From positions 2,914,001 to 2,978,000 of the forward strand of contig NZ_CP017659.1 in assembly GCF_015326965.1 (NCBI RefSeq): a stretch of 64,000 nucleotides of DNA, read 5' to 3'. The translations under genes were made by a program, and so were the position numbers. Below, one piece after another: positions 9,706-17,945 of this stretch (the stretch's first letter is position 1; every line of letters starts with the position of its first letter). Source of the stretch: Paenibacillus sp. JZ16 (GTDB lineage: Bacteria > Bacillota > Bacilli > Paenibacillales > Paenibacillaceae). A model generated the notes under the pieces. That model had not been told where the DNA came from, did not search any database, and saw only the letters and a list, made by a program, of their open reading frames with translations.

Positions 9706-10479
9706 ATGGCGATAAAGCATGAAGCCGAGCTGTACGCTCCCCTGAAGGCCTTTTTTGAACTAAACGGTTATGAAGTGAAGGGTGAAGTACACAATTGTGA
9801 CCTTGTCGGCATGAAAGAGGGCGCCGATGAACCGCTGATCGTGGAGCTGAAAAAAACCTTCAATCTGGCCCTTCTGCTCCAGGGCATCGAGCGGTTAAAG
9901 CTGACCCCCTACGTTTACCTTGCCGTCGAGAAGAGCCGGGCGAAGAAAGGAGCCGTCAATCAGCGCTGGGCGGAGCTGACGGGGCTCTGCGGACGTTTGG
10001 GACTAGGACTCATTACGGTCACCTTCTACAAAACCAAAGCGCCCTTCGTCGAGGTGCTCTGTGAGCCGGAGATCGCCGTGCAGAAGGGACGAACCGCCAT
10101 CAGGCGCAAGGAACGCCTATTGTATGAATTTCGGGAGCGCAGCGGCGATTACAACACGGGCGGGGTGACGAGAGCCAAGCTGGTTACCGCTTATCGCGAG
10201 AAGACGCTGCGCGTTGCTGCTGCCATGAATGCGGCGGAAGTGGAGCAGCGAAGCTCGCGCGAACTGCAGGAGGGGCATGAGCTTCAAGAAGTTACACCCG
10301 CGGTGCTGTCCGGTATTTCTCCCGCGGCCGTGCGGGATCGAAGCGGCGTGGGATCGGCGGCTGACATTCTGCAGCGCAATTACTACGGCTGGTTCCGTCG
10401 GGTAAGTCGCGGTCGCTACGTGTTGACACCGGCCGGCGTACAAGCTCTGGCAGACTATGCTTCCGTATTGAAATCATAG
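9706..10479 (+). CDS. DUF2161-type protein, putative PD-(D/E)XK nuclease fold
   Basis: A 257-residue cytoplasmic protein. The N-terminal 120 residues resemble the DUF2161 family: a helix with LYAPLKAFFELNGYEVKGEV, an Asp in CDLVG and an ExK pair in IVELKK, spaced like a PD-(D/E)XK nuclease active site. The C-terminal part (about 135-257) looks like a DNA-binding winged helix (LQRNYYGWFRRVSRGRYVL). It has its own AAAGGAGAG ribosome site and a terminator, so it is monocistronic. Nuclease activity is an inference from fold residues only; no phage or restriction genes are nearby. Confidence 0.7.
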   Translation: MAIKHEAELYAPLKAFFELNGYEVKGEVHNCDLVGMKEGADEPLIVELKKTFNLALLLQGIERLKLTPYVYLAVEKSRAKKGAVNQRWAELTGLCGRLGLGLITVTFYKTKAPFVEVLCEPEIAVQKGRTAIRRKERLLYEFRERSGDYNTGGVTRAKLVTAYREKTLRVAAAMNAAEVEQRSSRELQEGHELQEVTPAVLSGISPAAVRDRSGVGSAADILQRNYYGWFRRVSRGRYVLTPAGVQALADYASVLKS

Positions 10480-10521
10480 ATTCTGCATGTAGAACTCCGA
10501 ACAAGTACATATTCGCCCATG

Positions 10522-10580
10522 AAAAAAAGCCGCTGATTCTATTCCGAACCTGAAATCAGGCTCAATCAGCAGCTTTGCTA
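10522..10580. terminator. Bidirectional terminator
   Basis: Arms at 10526-10538 and 10564-10576 pair with one mismatch. The loop contains a second small hairpin (CCTGAAATCAGG). The A run on the left gives a T run for the minus-strand aminotransferase; on the plus strand the tail is a short TTT. It serves the convergent genes on both sides. Confidence 0.7.
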
Positions 10581-10616
10581 TGTTATACACGATTCGCATA
10601 AAGAAACCTTCCATGT

Positions 10617-11831
10617 CTAATTCCGGGCTGTAAATTCCATCACGGCTTCGCTGATGAGATTCATGCCGAGCAGCAGCTCATCCCGCCCCGGGTGCGTAAA
10701 ATTCAGCCGGATACACTCACGGGTACGATCTGCCGCCGAGCACATCGAGCCTGGCAGGAAAGCGGCTCCTTTTAATAGAGCGGCTCTTAGGAGCGCATCC
10801 CCATTCAATCCCGGAGGCAGCTGTACCCAGAGAAACATTCCCCCGGGAGGCACCGCATACTTCGAATCCTTCCACGCGCTGCGTTTCAGCAGCTCCACCA
10901 TCAGCTTGAGCCTCGTTGCGTATTCCCGATTAAGCATGCCGATATGGTCCTCCAGCTTGAAATGCTTCGATTCCAGCAGATGGTGCAGCATCCGCTGGTT
11001 CAGCATGCTGGATTGCCAGTCGGCCATCTGCTTCACGGCCGTCATCATCTCAATCAAGCGCCGGTTCCCGGCAGCCCATCCCGTACGCAGCGCCGGCGCT
11101 ACCGTTTTACTGAACGAGCCCACATACAGAACATGTCCTCCCTGCGGCTCCTCTAGTGAGAAGATGGAAGGAATTCGGGGTTTCGGATTCTTGGCGTCCG
11201 CAAAATAAAGATCGCCGTAAGAATCATCCTCCACGATAAGAAGTCCATGCGAGATACACAGCTCCAGCACCTGCTGACGCCGCTCCAAGCTCCACATCAC
11301 GCCTGTCGGATTGGTAAAATTGGGCGCAGCCATAAGCAGCTTCGGCTTGTGCTGCCGGATCATGGCCTCCAGGTGCTCCGGCAGCATCCCGTCTTGATCT
11401 CCCTCCACAGGCACGATGGCGGCACCTTGGAGACGCAGCACCTGGAGCAGTCCCGGTGAGGTGGGGTTCTCCACCAGCACCGGATCGCCCGGGTCCACGT
11501 ACACCCTGACCAGCAAATCGATGGCCTGCTGCGTCCCCGTAGTCAGCAGAATATGCTGCGGCTGAATGCTCAGGCCTTTACGGCGGGAAAAGTCCTCGCT
11601 CAGCCACTCGCGCAGCGGTCCATAGCCTTCGGCCTCACCGTACTGCAAGGCGAGCGGGTCCTCGGAGAGCACCGAGGTCGCCGCTTCTGCCAGTGAATGC
11701 AAAGGAAATAACTCTTCGGCCGGCAGCTCTTCTGCCAAGGAAATAAAAGAATCCCGCTTCGCAAGTTCCCTGATATCGCGCAGCGGGGATGACAAAAGGG
11801 TCTGTGCACGGGAAGCAAAGGAATACTGCAT
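10617..11831 (-). CDS. PLP-dependent class I/II aminotransferase
   Basis: A 404-residue fold-type I aminotransferase. The PLP lysine lies in VGSFSKTVAPALR. The substrate-binding motif FTNPTG, the VEDDSYGDLYF segment and the C-terminal arginine region RLNFTH fit the LysN/MocR-like aminotransferase group. There is no GntR DNA-binding domain, so this is an enzyme and not a MocR regulator. The start is ATG 11831 after GAGGAGGGACTTCC. Substrate (2-aminoadipate, aromatic or branched-chain amino acids in relatives) cannot be decided. Confidence 0.87.
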   Translation of the reverse strand: MQYSFASRAQTLLSSPLRDIRELAKRDSFISLAEELPAEELFPLHSLAEAATSVLSEDPLALQYGEAEGYGPLREWLSEDFSRRKGLSIQPQHILLTTGTQQAIDLLVRVYVDPGDPVLVENPTSPGLLQVLRLQGAAIVPVEGDQDGMLPEHLEAMIRQHKPKLLMAAPNFTNPTGVMWSLERRQQVLELCISHGLLIVEDDSYGDLYFADAKNPKPRIPSIFSLEEPQGGHVLYVGSFSKTVAPALRTGWAAGNRRLIEMMTAVKQMADWQSSMLNQRMLHHLLESKHFKLEDHIGMLNREYATRLKLMVELLKRSAWKDSKYAVPPGGMFLWVQLPPGLNGDALLRAALLKGAAFLPGSMCSAADRTRECIRLNFTHPGRDELLLGMNLISEAVMEFTARN

Positions 11832-11940
11832 GGAAGTCCCTCCTCTAACCGTTATCAAAACCTCGGTTTTGTATTCAGGAGCCTCTTAACAACCTCTAAA
11901 AGGTATTCCTGATATGTATATATTATACCTTAATCCTGCC

Positions 11941-12597
11941 TTAGGCATATATTTGCCTGCCTTGACGGGTATACAGCGCATACTTCTCGATCGCCTGTGC
12001 ACGGGTGGATACCCCGAGTTTCACATAGATTTTACGAAGGTAATTGTCAATCGAGCGGCGGCTCACCTGAATTTCCATGGCGATTTTGTCGTATGTAATG
12101 CCCTGGACAATCCGTTCCATTATAAAAGCCTCCGTCTCGGAGAGCTGGAGTCCGCCCTCGTTCATTGCAGAGGCCGTTAACGGCCAGATACCTTGCCTTA
12201 CCCAGTCGAGCGGCAGCGAGGCAACGCCTTCCCGGAGTCCGGTAATCATATGTATGAGCTGAAATGTGGATGCCTGCTTGGACAATAGGCCGCTTGCCCC
12301 GCGGCTGATCAAGGATTGCAGCAAAGGAAGGCCATCATTGTCGGTCATAATGACGACATGGGTCTTCGGGGACAGCTGCTTCATCTGCTCCAATACGGCT
12401 TCCGAGGTATGTTCCGACAAATGATAATCCAATAGTACCAAGTCAGGAAGCAAATCCCCGACCATGCGAAGCCCTTCTGAATCCGAGGATGTCATTCCCT
12501 CAACGAGCAGATCCTGCTGCTCTTCCAAAATCAATTTTGTTCCCAGCATGCTTGTAGGTTGACTGCCGACGATAACTACCCGCCAAACCTGATTCAT
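11941..12597 (-). CDS. Orphan LuxR/NarL-type response regulator with atypical receiver
   Basis: A 218-residue protein: a receiver domain (about 5-125) and a C-terminal LuxR helix-turn-helix (about 145-210, LSETEAFIMERIVQGITYDKIA and SRRSIDNYLRKIYVKLGV). The phospho-acceptor Asp (LVLLDYHLS) and the conserved Lys (LLSKQAS) are present. The two acidic residues that normally bind magnesium near the N-terminus are replaced: VVIVGSQPT instead of a typical VLIADDH. Phosphorylation may therefore be weak or absent. No histidine kinase is adjacent. It resembles ComA-like regulators in layout, but the target genes are unknown. Confidence 0.82.
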   Translation of the reverse strand: MNQVWRVVIVGSQPTSMLGTKLILEEQQDLLVEGMTSSDSEGLRMVGDLLPDLVLLDYHLSEHTSEAVLEQMKQLSPKTHVVIMTDNDGLPLLQSLISRGASGLLSKQASTFQLIHMITGLREGVASLPLDWVRQGIWPLTASAMNEGGLQLSETEAFIMERIVQGITYDKIAMEIQVSRRSIDNYLRKIYVKLGVSTRAQAIEKYALYTRQGRQIYA

Positions 12598-12972
12598 TTT
12601 CTAATAGACCTCCTGTATCAACAAACTTGAATCTCTAGTATCTCTATTAAGTAAGCGCCGTCAATTTCTTACATATCCGGTATTGCGAATCTTCGTTGTT
12701 TGCAGATATGGATAGACGCAATTTAGAGCCGTTATACGTATAGAAATTAGGTTAATTAATCCTATAGGCGCAGGGCCTTTGACGGTATGCATGGCGAATG
12801 TCTTATATGTATCCTATTTGATAATCAAATCTATACAGATTGTATCCCACTCTATCTTTCTAGGCAATCTATTTTTCATAAAAACAAGTGCTATTGGTTC
12901 GTCTTTGCGAAAGTAATTCTGACATGTTAGAATGAAATTTGGAAAAAATGATAGTTTTTGAGGGGTGATGAA
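12598..12972. promoter_or_regulatory. Intergenic region with promoter for the 12973 operon
   Basis: This divergent spacer holds a promoter reading right: TTGCGA (12905-12910), 17-base gap, TAGAAT (12928-12933), about 40 bases before the ATG at 12973. A near-palindrome TAGGTTAATTAATCCTA at about 12747-12763 could be a protein site. Nothing else is recognised. Confidence 0.6.
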
Positions 12973-13386
12973 ATGCCAATGTTGGACCAGGAACACAATA
13001 CCCCCTATAAATCCCGTGAGGAAGTGCAGCAAAAGGGGCCATCCACCAAATGGTTCTGGGTATTTTGGATTGTTCTCATCGGGCTGGGTACCACCGCAGC
13101 CTACCTATATAGCAATCACTTGAAGGAGCAAGTTGTGGTGCAGCTGCAGCAGGATACGCGCCAGGAAATGGCGGCATTCAAAGCAGAGTACGACCAAAGG
13201 TTTAACGAGCTGGTTCAGGAAATGGACGAAATGCAGAGCAAGGTTCAGTCGTTTAATGAGCTGCTTACCTTTACCAAGGATCAGGCTAGCGGCAAAACGG
13301 ACAACAGCAACAAGCTGTACAGTCAACTAAGCCAAGTTGAGAAACAGCTGAAAGAGCTGGAACGCAAGATGGAGCTGCTGAAGTGA
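12973..13386 (+). CDS. Membrane-anchored coiled-coil protein of unknown function
   Basis: A 137-residue protein not recognised as a known family. A short cytoplasmic N-terminus is followed by one transmembrane helix (about residues 27-46, WFWVFWIVLIGLGTTAAYLY). The extracytoplasmic remainder is almost entirely charged coiled coil (about 50-137, LQQDTRQEMAAFKAEY and QVEKQLKELERKMELL). The start is ATG 12973 with AGGGGTGA upstream. Its stop overlaps the GTG start of the next gene (GTGA), so the two are translationally coupled. It may be a partner or anchor for the glycosidase encoded next; that is inference. Confidence 0.72.
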   Translation: MPMLDQEHNTPYKSREEVQQKGPSTKWFWVFWIVLIGLGTTAAYLYSNHLKEQVVVQLQQDTRQEMAAFKAEYDQRFNELVQEMDEMQSKVQSFNELLTFTKDQASGKTDNSNKLYSQLSQVEKQLKELERKMELLK

Positions 13387-14468
13387 GAAAACTGAAGTAT
13401 ATCCGTCCCAAGCAGTTAAACCGTACGTTTATGCTGGCCATTGCACCTTTTATCGGAATGCTGCTGTGTATGTGGTTCATCACGGAACCGCCGCGTCTGT
13501 CGCACGACACCGCCGAGTACATACCATCCGGCAGCATATCGGAACAATCAGCCGTGATCAAACAGGATTTGGATCAAGCCGCCGTCTCTGCGGAACAGAC
13601 GATATCCTCCATTGAAAAAACGGCCAAGCTCTATCGGCAGACGACGGCCACAGTGGGAACCATTCTGCAAACAGCGGAATCGCAAGCCGCGCGCCCGGAG
13701 CAAATCTATAATCGACGGATCACAACCAAATTGGGTGTCCCTATTGAAACGGTCAACAGTGACCGGATTCGAATCGAATTGTACAAGATCAATCCGGGCA
13801 CCTATCACGGCTATGCGATGAAGGTCAAACTGAAGGATCCTTCCGCGATGAAGATGTCGCTTGGCAGCGAAAGCGGCAGACCCGGGTCCGTCGAAACCAC
13901 CATGCGCGCCGTAAGCCGGCATGGTGCGGTCGCGGGGATTAATGCCGGTGGATACGCTGACGGGAACGGGGGCAGACATCCACTGAGCACGACCTATTAT
14001 GATGGCAAATACGTCTCGGGGTTTCAACCGAGCTTTAAGGATCTTGCCTTTGTCGGCATGAGCAAATCCGGCAAGCTGATCGGTGGCAAGTTCTACAGCC
14101 AGAGCGAGCTTGACCGGCTCGATCCCATGTTCGGTGCTACCTTTGTCCCCGTGCTGCTCCAAAACGGCAGCAAGACGACAATTCCCGAGAAATGGAGAAC
14201 GACCCCCGGCCGCGCACCGCGTACCGTCATCGGCAACTACAAGGACGATCAGCTGCTCATCCTGGTTACCGAAGGATATGATGAGAAGGGCAAATCGGGA
14301 GCCACGCTGCAAGAGCTGCAAAACAAGCTTAAAAAGCTGGGCGTGATCGATGCGTATAATCTGGATGGCGGCGGGTCCGCATCCCTCATCCTAAACGGCC
14401 GCGTCGTGAACAAACCATCGGACGGAAGTCTGCGTCCGGTACCTACGCACTTCTTATTTTTCAAATGA
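13383..14468 (+). CDS. Phosphodiester glycosidase family exoprotein (NAGPA domain)
   Basis: A 361-residue protein with an N-terminal membrane anchor (residues 16-34, MLAIAPFIGMLLCMWF). The C-terminal NAGPA/phosphodiester-glycosidase domain (about 120-361) carries family motifs GAVAGINAGGY, TPGRAPRTVIG and YNLDGGGSASLI. It would act outside the membrane, where relatives cleave GlcNAc phosphodiester-type linkages or process cell-wall polymers. The GTG start overlaps the upstream stop by four bases, so it forms a two-gene operon with the coiled-coil membrane protein. Between anchor and catalytic domain is a stretch of about 80 helical residues. Substrate is unknown. Confidence 0.83.
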   Translation: MRKLKYIRPKQLNRTFMLAIAPFIGMLLCMWFITEPPRLSHDTAEYIPSGSISEQSAVIKQDLDQAAVSAEQTISSIEKTAKLYRQTTATVGTILQTAESQAARPEQIYNRRITTKLGVPIETVNSDRIRIELYKINPGTYHGYAMKVKLKDPSAMKMSLGSESGRPGSVETTMRAVSRHGAVAGINAGGYADGNGGRHPLSTTYYDGKYVSGFQPSFKDLAFVGMSKSGKLIGGKFYSQSELDRLDPMFGATFVPVLLQNGSKTTIPEKWRTTPGRAPRTVIGNYKDDQLLILVTEGYDEKGKSGATLQELQNKLKKLGVIDAYNLDGGGSASLILNGRVVNKPSDGSLRPVPTHFLFFK

Positions 14469-14548
14469 TAGAATCGGCCCTCATATTCTCGTTTATTTTT
14501 TGGCTCAAGGTGGTTATAATAAGGTTAGCTTAGCAGGAGGTGGCAAGA

Positions 14549-14653
14549 ATGTCGTTCTCATTAACATTTTGGATCGTCATGCTCGTATTCGCCCTTTACA
14601 TGGTTGGCATTTGGACCGCGGCATACAATGATGATAAAACCAAAGGCCTGTAA
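14549..14653 (+). CDS. Small single-pass membrane protein (34 residues)
   Basis: A short gene with a strong ribosome site, AGGAGGTGGCAAGA, directly before ATG 14549. A perfect TATAAT (14515-14520) lies 29 bases upstream. The peptide starts MSFSLTFWIVMLVFALYMVG, one clear transmembrane helix, and ends in a short polar tail NDDKTKGL. It is followed at once by a terminator. Promoter, ribosome site, peptide and terminator make a complete transcription unit, so I consider it real. No function is known. Confidence 0.65.
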   Translation: MSFSLTFWIVMLVFALYMVGIWTAAYNDDKTKGL

Positions 14654-14657
14654 GGCG

Positions 14658-14693
14658 TCTCCCTCGTATATCGGGGGAGTTTTATTTTTTTGA
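14658..14693 (+). terminator. Rho-independent terminator
   Basis: A CTCCC/GGGAG stem around a short loop is followed by TTTTATTTTTTT. It ends the 34-residue membrane peptide transcript. Confidence 0.8.
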
Positions 14694-14749
14694 GGGACAA
14701 AAAAGGCACCGCTCATTAGCGATGCGCAAAAGGTGATTCATTTAAGGTC

Positions 14750-15004
14750 CTAGGCATGTTTCGGAAGCTGCTGCATTTCGGACATGCATTGTGAACAGAT
14801 ATAGCGTTCTTTAAACTCGCTTACTCCGTCCATAGAACCACAGAAGACGCATTTCGGACGATAGCGCTCCAATATGATATGGTCCCCCTGTACAAGAATT
14901 TCTACGGGATCCCCCTCGTTCATTTGATATCTCTTGCGTAGAGACTTAGGCAGAACGATTCTTCCCAGCTGATCCACTTTACGAACAACACCAGCAGGTT
15001 TCAT
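14750..15004 (-). CDS. AbrB/SpoVT-family transition-state regulator with CXXC pairs
   Basis: An 84-residue DNA-binding protein. The first 50 residues are a swapped-hairpin AbrB domain (GVVRKVDQLGRIVLPKSLRK). The C-terminal 35 residues contain two CXXC pairs (CVFC and CSQC), suggesting a small zinc ribbon instead of the usual AbrB multimerisation tail. AbrB-type proteins repress post-exponential genes in Bacillus. ATG 15004 follows GAAAGAGGTG. A strong promoter is present upstream (see separate entry). The zinc ribbon may alter oligomerisation; that is inference. Confidence 0.87.
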   Translation of the reverse strand: MKPAGVVRKVDQLGRIVLPKSLRKRYQMNEGDPVEILVQGDHIILERYRPKCVFCGSMDGVSEFKERYICSQCMSEMQQLPKHA

Positions 15005-15077
15005 AACGATTGTACACCTCTTTCATTTTCAACAAGTGATTTCTGACACCACAGTTCAGAACTGATAACAAGGGCCT

Positions 15078-15106
15078 AGTATAATAGTTCGATAAAAAGT
15101 TGTCGA
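15078..15106 (-). promoter_or_regulatory. Promoter of the abrB-like gene
   Basis: On the minus strand TCGACA (15106-15101), a 17-base spacer and TATACT (15083-15078) form a good sigma-A promoter, giving a leader of about 67 bases before ATG 15004. Confidence 0.65.
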
Positions 15107-15199
15107 ATCCTGCTGGAAATTAAGAATTTCTTAGTTTTTTTCAATATCAACTAGGTATACTGGATGATATTCCCCAAAAAACTCAAAGTTTTGCATAAC

Positions 15200-15664
15200 T
15201 TATTCCATACCCGGGAAATCCAATTGACGCAATGCTTCATATACCATAATCGCTGCAGAGTTGGATAAATTCAAAGAACGCACCTTATCGGTCATCGGCA
15301 TGCGAATACAATGCTCACGATTCGCGGCTAGCAGCTCCGGCGGCAATCCCTTGGTTTCTTTGCCAAACACCAAAAAATCCCCGTCTTGATAATCAATGTC
15401 CATATAACGCTTGGTTGCCTTCGTCGTGGCGTAGAAATAGCGTCCTTCCGGATAGAGTGCCTGCAGCTCCTCAAAGGAATCATGATATTCAATATGTACG
15501 GCATACCAGTAATCCAGCCCGGCCCGTTTCAAGGTTTTGTCATCTGTATTAAAGCCGAGCGGACGGACCAGGTGCAGATGTGTGCCCGTTGCGGCGCAAG
15601 TTCTGGCGATATTGCCCGTATTGGCTGGAATTTCCGGTTCGACTAGTACGATGTGTAATGCCAT
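15200..15664 (-). CDS. trmL: tRNA (cytidine(34)-2'-O)-methyltransferase TrmL
   Basis: A 154-residue SPOUT-fold methyltransferase that 2'-O-methylates the wobble base of certain leucine tRNAs. The start MALHIVLVEPEIPANTGNIART is highly characteristic. The C-terminal trefoil-knot motifs FGKETKGLP and IRMPMTDKVRSLNLSNSAAI bind S-adenosylmethionine. Full length for the family. It stands alone between the abrB-like gene and serC, and a terminator separates it from serC. Confidence 0.93.
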   Translation of the reverse strand: MALHIVLVEPEIPANTGNIARTCAATGTHLHLVRPLGFNTDDKTLKRAGLDYWYAVHIEYHDSFEELQALYPEGRYFYATTKATKRYMDIDYQDGDFLVFGKETKGLPPELLAANREHCIRMPMTDKVRSLNLSNSAAIMVYEALRQLDFPGME

Positions 15665-15740
15665 GTTGATAAGTCCACCTTTTCTTCTGTTTTATTTTTA
15701 TTATAACCGATTCCTTCCCGATTTCCCGGGATATCCAGAA

Positions 15741-15770
15741 ATAACCTTCCGCCGAACGGCGGAAGGTTAT
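15741..15770 (-). terminator. Terminator after serC
   Basis: A perfect 13-bp stem (15741-15753 with 15758-15770) with a four-base loop. The tail on the minus strand is ATTTCTGG, so the T run is weak, but the stem is very stable. Confidence 0.6.
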
Positions 15771-15792
15771 CATGGTGTAATCTTATATGATA

Positions 15793-16881
15793 TTAGTTGT
15801 GACTGTTCTTAAACTGCTGCATGAATTCTACGAGCGCCTGAGCGCTCTCGTACGGAACGGCGTTATAGACCGAAGCGCGCAAACCGCCAACGCTGCGATG
15901 ACCCTTCAGGCCGACAAAGCCTGCTTGCTCCGAAGCCTTCACGAATTCCTTCTCCAGCTCCTCGGAAGCAAGACGGAAGGTAATGTTCATATCGGAACGT
16001 ACCTCTGCATTCACGCAGCCGCGGTAGAAGCCTTCGCTGTGATCGATGGCATCGTAAATGAGTGCGGCTTTCTTGCGGTTCATCTCTTGAACGCCTTGCA
16101 GGCCGCCCTTCTCCTCAATCCACTTCAGCACTTCGTTGATCATATAGATGCCGAATGACGGCGGCGTATTGTACAGCGAGTTATTTTTCAAATACGTATT
16201 GTAGCGGAGCATAGTTGGCAGATGTTTAGGAGAATCTGTAATCATATCCTCTCTAACGATCACAACCGCTACGCCGGACGGCCCCAGGTTCTTCTGGGCA
16301 CCCGCATAAACCATGGCGAATTGGTTCAAATCGAACGGACGGCTGAGAATATCGCTCGACATATCACAAATAAGCGGCACCGAGCCGGTATCCGGGAATT
16401 CCTTAAACTGCGTACCTTCAATCGTTTCATTGGACGTAAGATGGAGATAAGCTGCACGATCCGACAGCTGGATGTCCTTAAGGCTAGGCAGAGCCATATA
16501 CTTGCTCTCCTCGGAAGAGGCCGCCACATGAGTTTCGCCGATCAGCTTGGCTTCTTTAATCGCCTTGTCAGACCAGCTTCCCGTCATTACATAGTTCGCA
16601 ACCTGATCTTGTCCCAGGAAGTTCATCGGTATCATCGCAAATTGTGTGCTTGCACCGCCCTGGATGAACAACACCTTATAGCCGGATGGATTCCCCAGCA
16701 GGGACAGCAGGCGCTCCTGCGCTTCGTTATGAACGGCTTCATACACAGCACCGCGATGCGACATTTCCATGATCGACATGCCGGTATCCCCGTAATTGAC
16801 GAATTCGGCCTGGGCGCGCTCCAACACTTCAAGCGGCAATGCAGCAGGTCCTGCGTTAAAATTGTATGCTCTCTTGCTCAA
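15793..16881 (-). CDS. serC: Phosphoserine aminotransferase
   Basis: A 362-residue PLP enzyme converting 3-phosphohydroxypyruvate to phosphoserine in serine biosynthesis (also acting in pyridoxal synthesis in some bacteria). Motifs: NFNAGPAALP at the N-terminus, the PLP lysine in VYAGAQKNLGPSG, and C-terminal HRSVGGLRASVYNAV. I place the start at TTG 16881 because GGTGGAG lies six bases upstream; the frame can be extended to GTG 16893 but that overlaps the ribosome site. Expressed alone from the promoter listed below. Confidence 0.94.
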   Translation of the reverse strand: MSKRAYNFNAGPAALPLEVLERAQAEFVNYGDTGMSIMEMSHRGAVYEAVHNEAQERLLSLLGNPSGYKVLFIQGGASTQFAMIPMNFLGQDQVANYVMTGSWSDKAIKEAKLIGETHVAASSEESKYMALPSLKDIQLSDRAAYLHLTSNETIEGTQFKEFPDTGSVPLICDMSSDILSRPFDLNQFAMVYAGAQKNLGPSGVAVVIVREDMITDSPKHLPTMLRYNTYLKNNSLYNTPPSFGIYMINEVLKWIEEKGGLQGVQEMNRKKAALIYDAIDHSEGFYRGCVNAEVRSDMNITFRLASEELEKEFVKASEQAGFVGLKGHRSVGGLRASVYNAVPYESAQALVEFMQQFKNSHN

Positions 16882-16925
16882 AAGACTCTCCACCCTTTCT
16901 CTACTATGAATGCTAATTAACGCTA

Positions 16926-16954
16926 ATCATAGCAACAATCCCATAGACCTTCAA
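16926..16954 (-). promoter_or_regulatory. Promoter of serC
   Basis: TTGAAG (16954-16949), 17-base spacer, TATGAT (16931-16926) on the minus strand, about 45 bases before the start. Confidence 0.6.
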
Positions 16955-16982
16955 GTGTAATTATTCACATTAAATTGTCCGG

Positions 16983-17885
16983 CTACCAACAGAAGAATTG
17001 ATACTTTCTGCTCCAGGTTCTCTTTTCTCCGGGAGCCAGGCTCAGTTGAATAAACACTTCCGGCGAGATGACATGGCCCATCCCCCACAGAGCCATATAC
17101 GCGACCGGAAAATCACTGATCTCCCTTACTCCCGCCCTGCTGGCAGTGTGCGTTAGCTCCCATGAATAGGAATAATCGCTGCCGTTGAAGCCTTGTATTC
17201 TTCCGTAAAAAGGCTTGTTCGGTCTGGCGTTCCAGCCTATCTCGCATTCCTGAACGGATAGCAGATCCGATGTATAATCCGATTCGACCTCCGTAAAACG
17301 GACAGGGACCGGTAACTTCAGCTTATACTCTGGTCCTACCAGCTCCTCGTTAATCCCTATGAAATTATGAATATACTCCTCCGTATCGATCCTCTGGCTT
17401 CCTTCATTGCAGAGCTCATAATCTATCGTCATTGCCGTGTCCTGAATCGAGATTTTCTTAACGAGTTTTGCCGCATACCCCTTGACGTTCTTAGGATGAA
17501 TCGTATAGGAAATGCTCACATCATCCGAAGTGATATCCACATCGAACGGTTCCACCGGATACGTATACTGAAAGTGATACGGGTCCTCGCTGACCCGTTT
17601 AAGAAGCCCTACCCCTAATTTAGGAAACCACCCTCCTACTTCGGCCTCTGCATACCCCATCCCCTCATGCAGTCCAAACTCGTTACACAATCCAGACCCG
17701 CCCTGGGCGTTAAAACCCTCCGCAAACTCGTGTACACAGAAGGTGTGACCGCTCTTGGTTAATTTGACCTGGGTAATGAAACCGGTCCGGTCAAAACGCG
17801 TGCCTTGATAACGGCCGATTTCCGCAATATCAACTTCCAATTGTCCGTTTGCTAATTGATGTCCCAAAACAATCGCTCCATTCAT
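16983..17885 (-). CDS. Aldose-1-epimerase-like protein (DUF4432-like)
   Basis: A 300-residue soluble protein that reads as a galactose-mutarotase-type beta-sandwich: HEFAEGFNAQGG near residue 60, EYIHNFIGIN near 165 and a C-terminal LSLAPGEKRTWSRKYQF typical of this superfamily. It is the last gene of the sugar locus, 60 bases after the phosphorylase gene. A 7-bp stem (GAAGCCC/GGGCTTC, 17892-17923) lies between them and ends close to the start codon, so it may affect translation. Likely role: anomer interconversion of the sugar released by the phosphorylase. The family assignment is by resemblance only. Confidence 0.6.
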   Translation of the reverse strand: MNGAIVLGHQLANGQLEVDIAEIGRYQGTRFDRTGFITQVKLTKSGHTFCVHEFAEGFNAQGGSGLCNEFGLHEGMGYAEAEVGGWFPKLGVGLLKRVSEDPYHFQYTYPVEPFDVDITSDDVSISYTIHPKNVKGYAAKLVKKISIQDTAMTIDYELCNEGSQRIDTEEYIHNFIGINEELVGPEYKLKLPVPVRFTEVESDYTSDLLSVQECEIGWNARPNKPFYGRIQGFNGSDYSYSWELTHTASRAGVREISDFPVAYMALWGMGHVISPEVFIQLSLAPGEKRTWSRKYQFFCW

Positions 17886-17945
17886 GATGAAGAAGCCCCG
17901 GCCGAATTGCCTGCCAGGGCTTCCGAAATATTGTATGCTCGTGTG

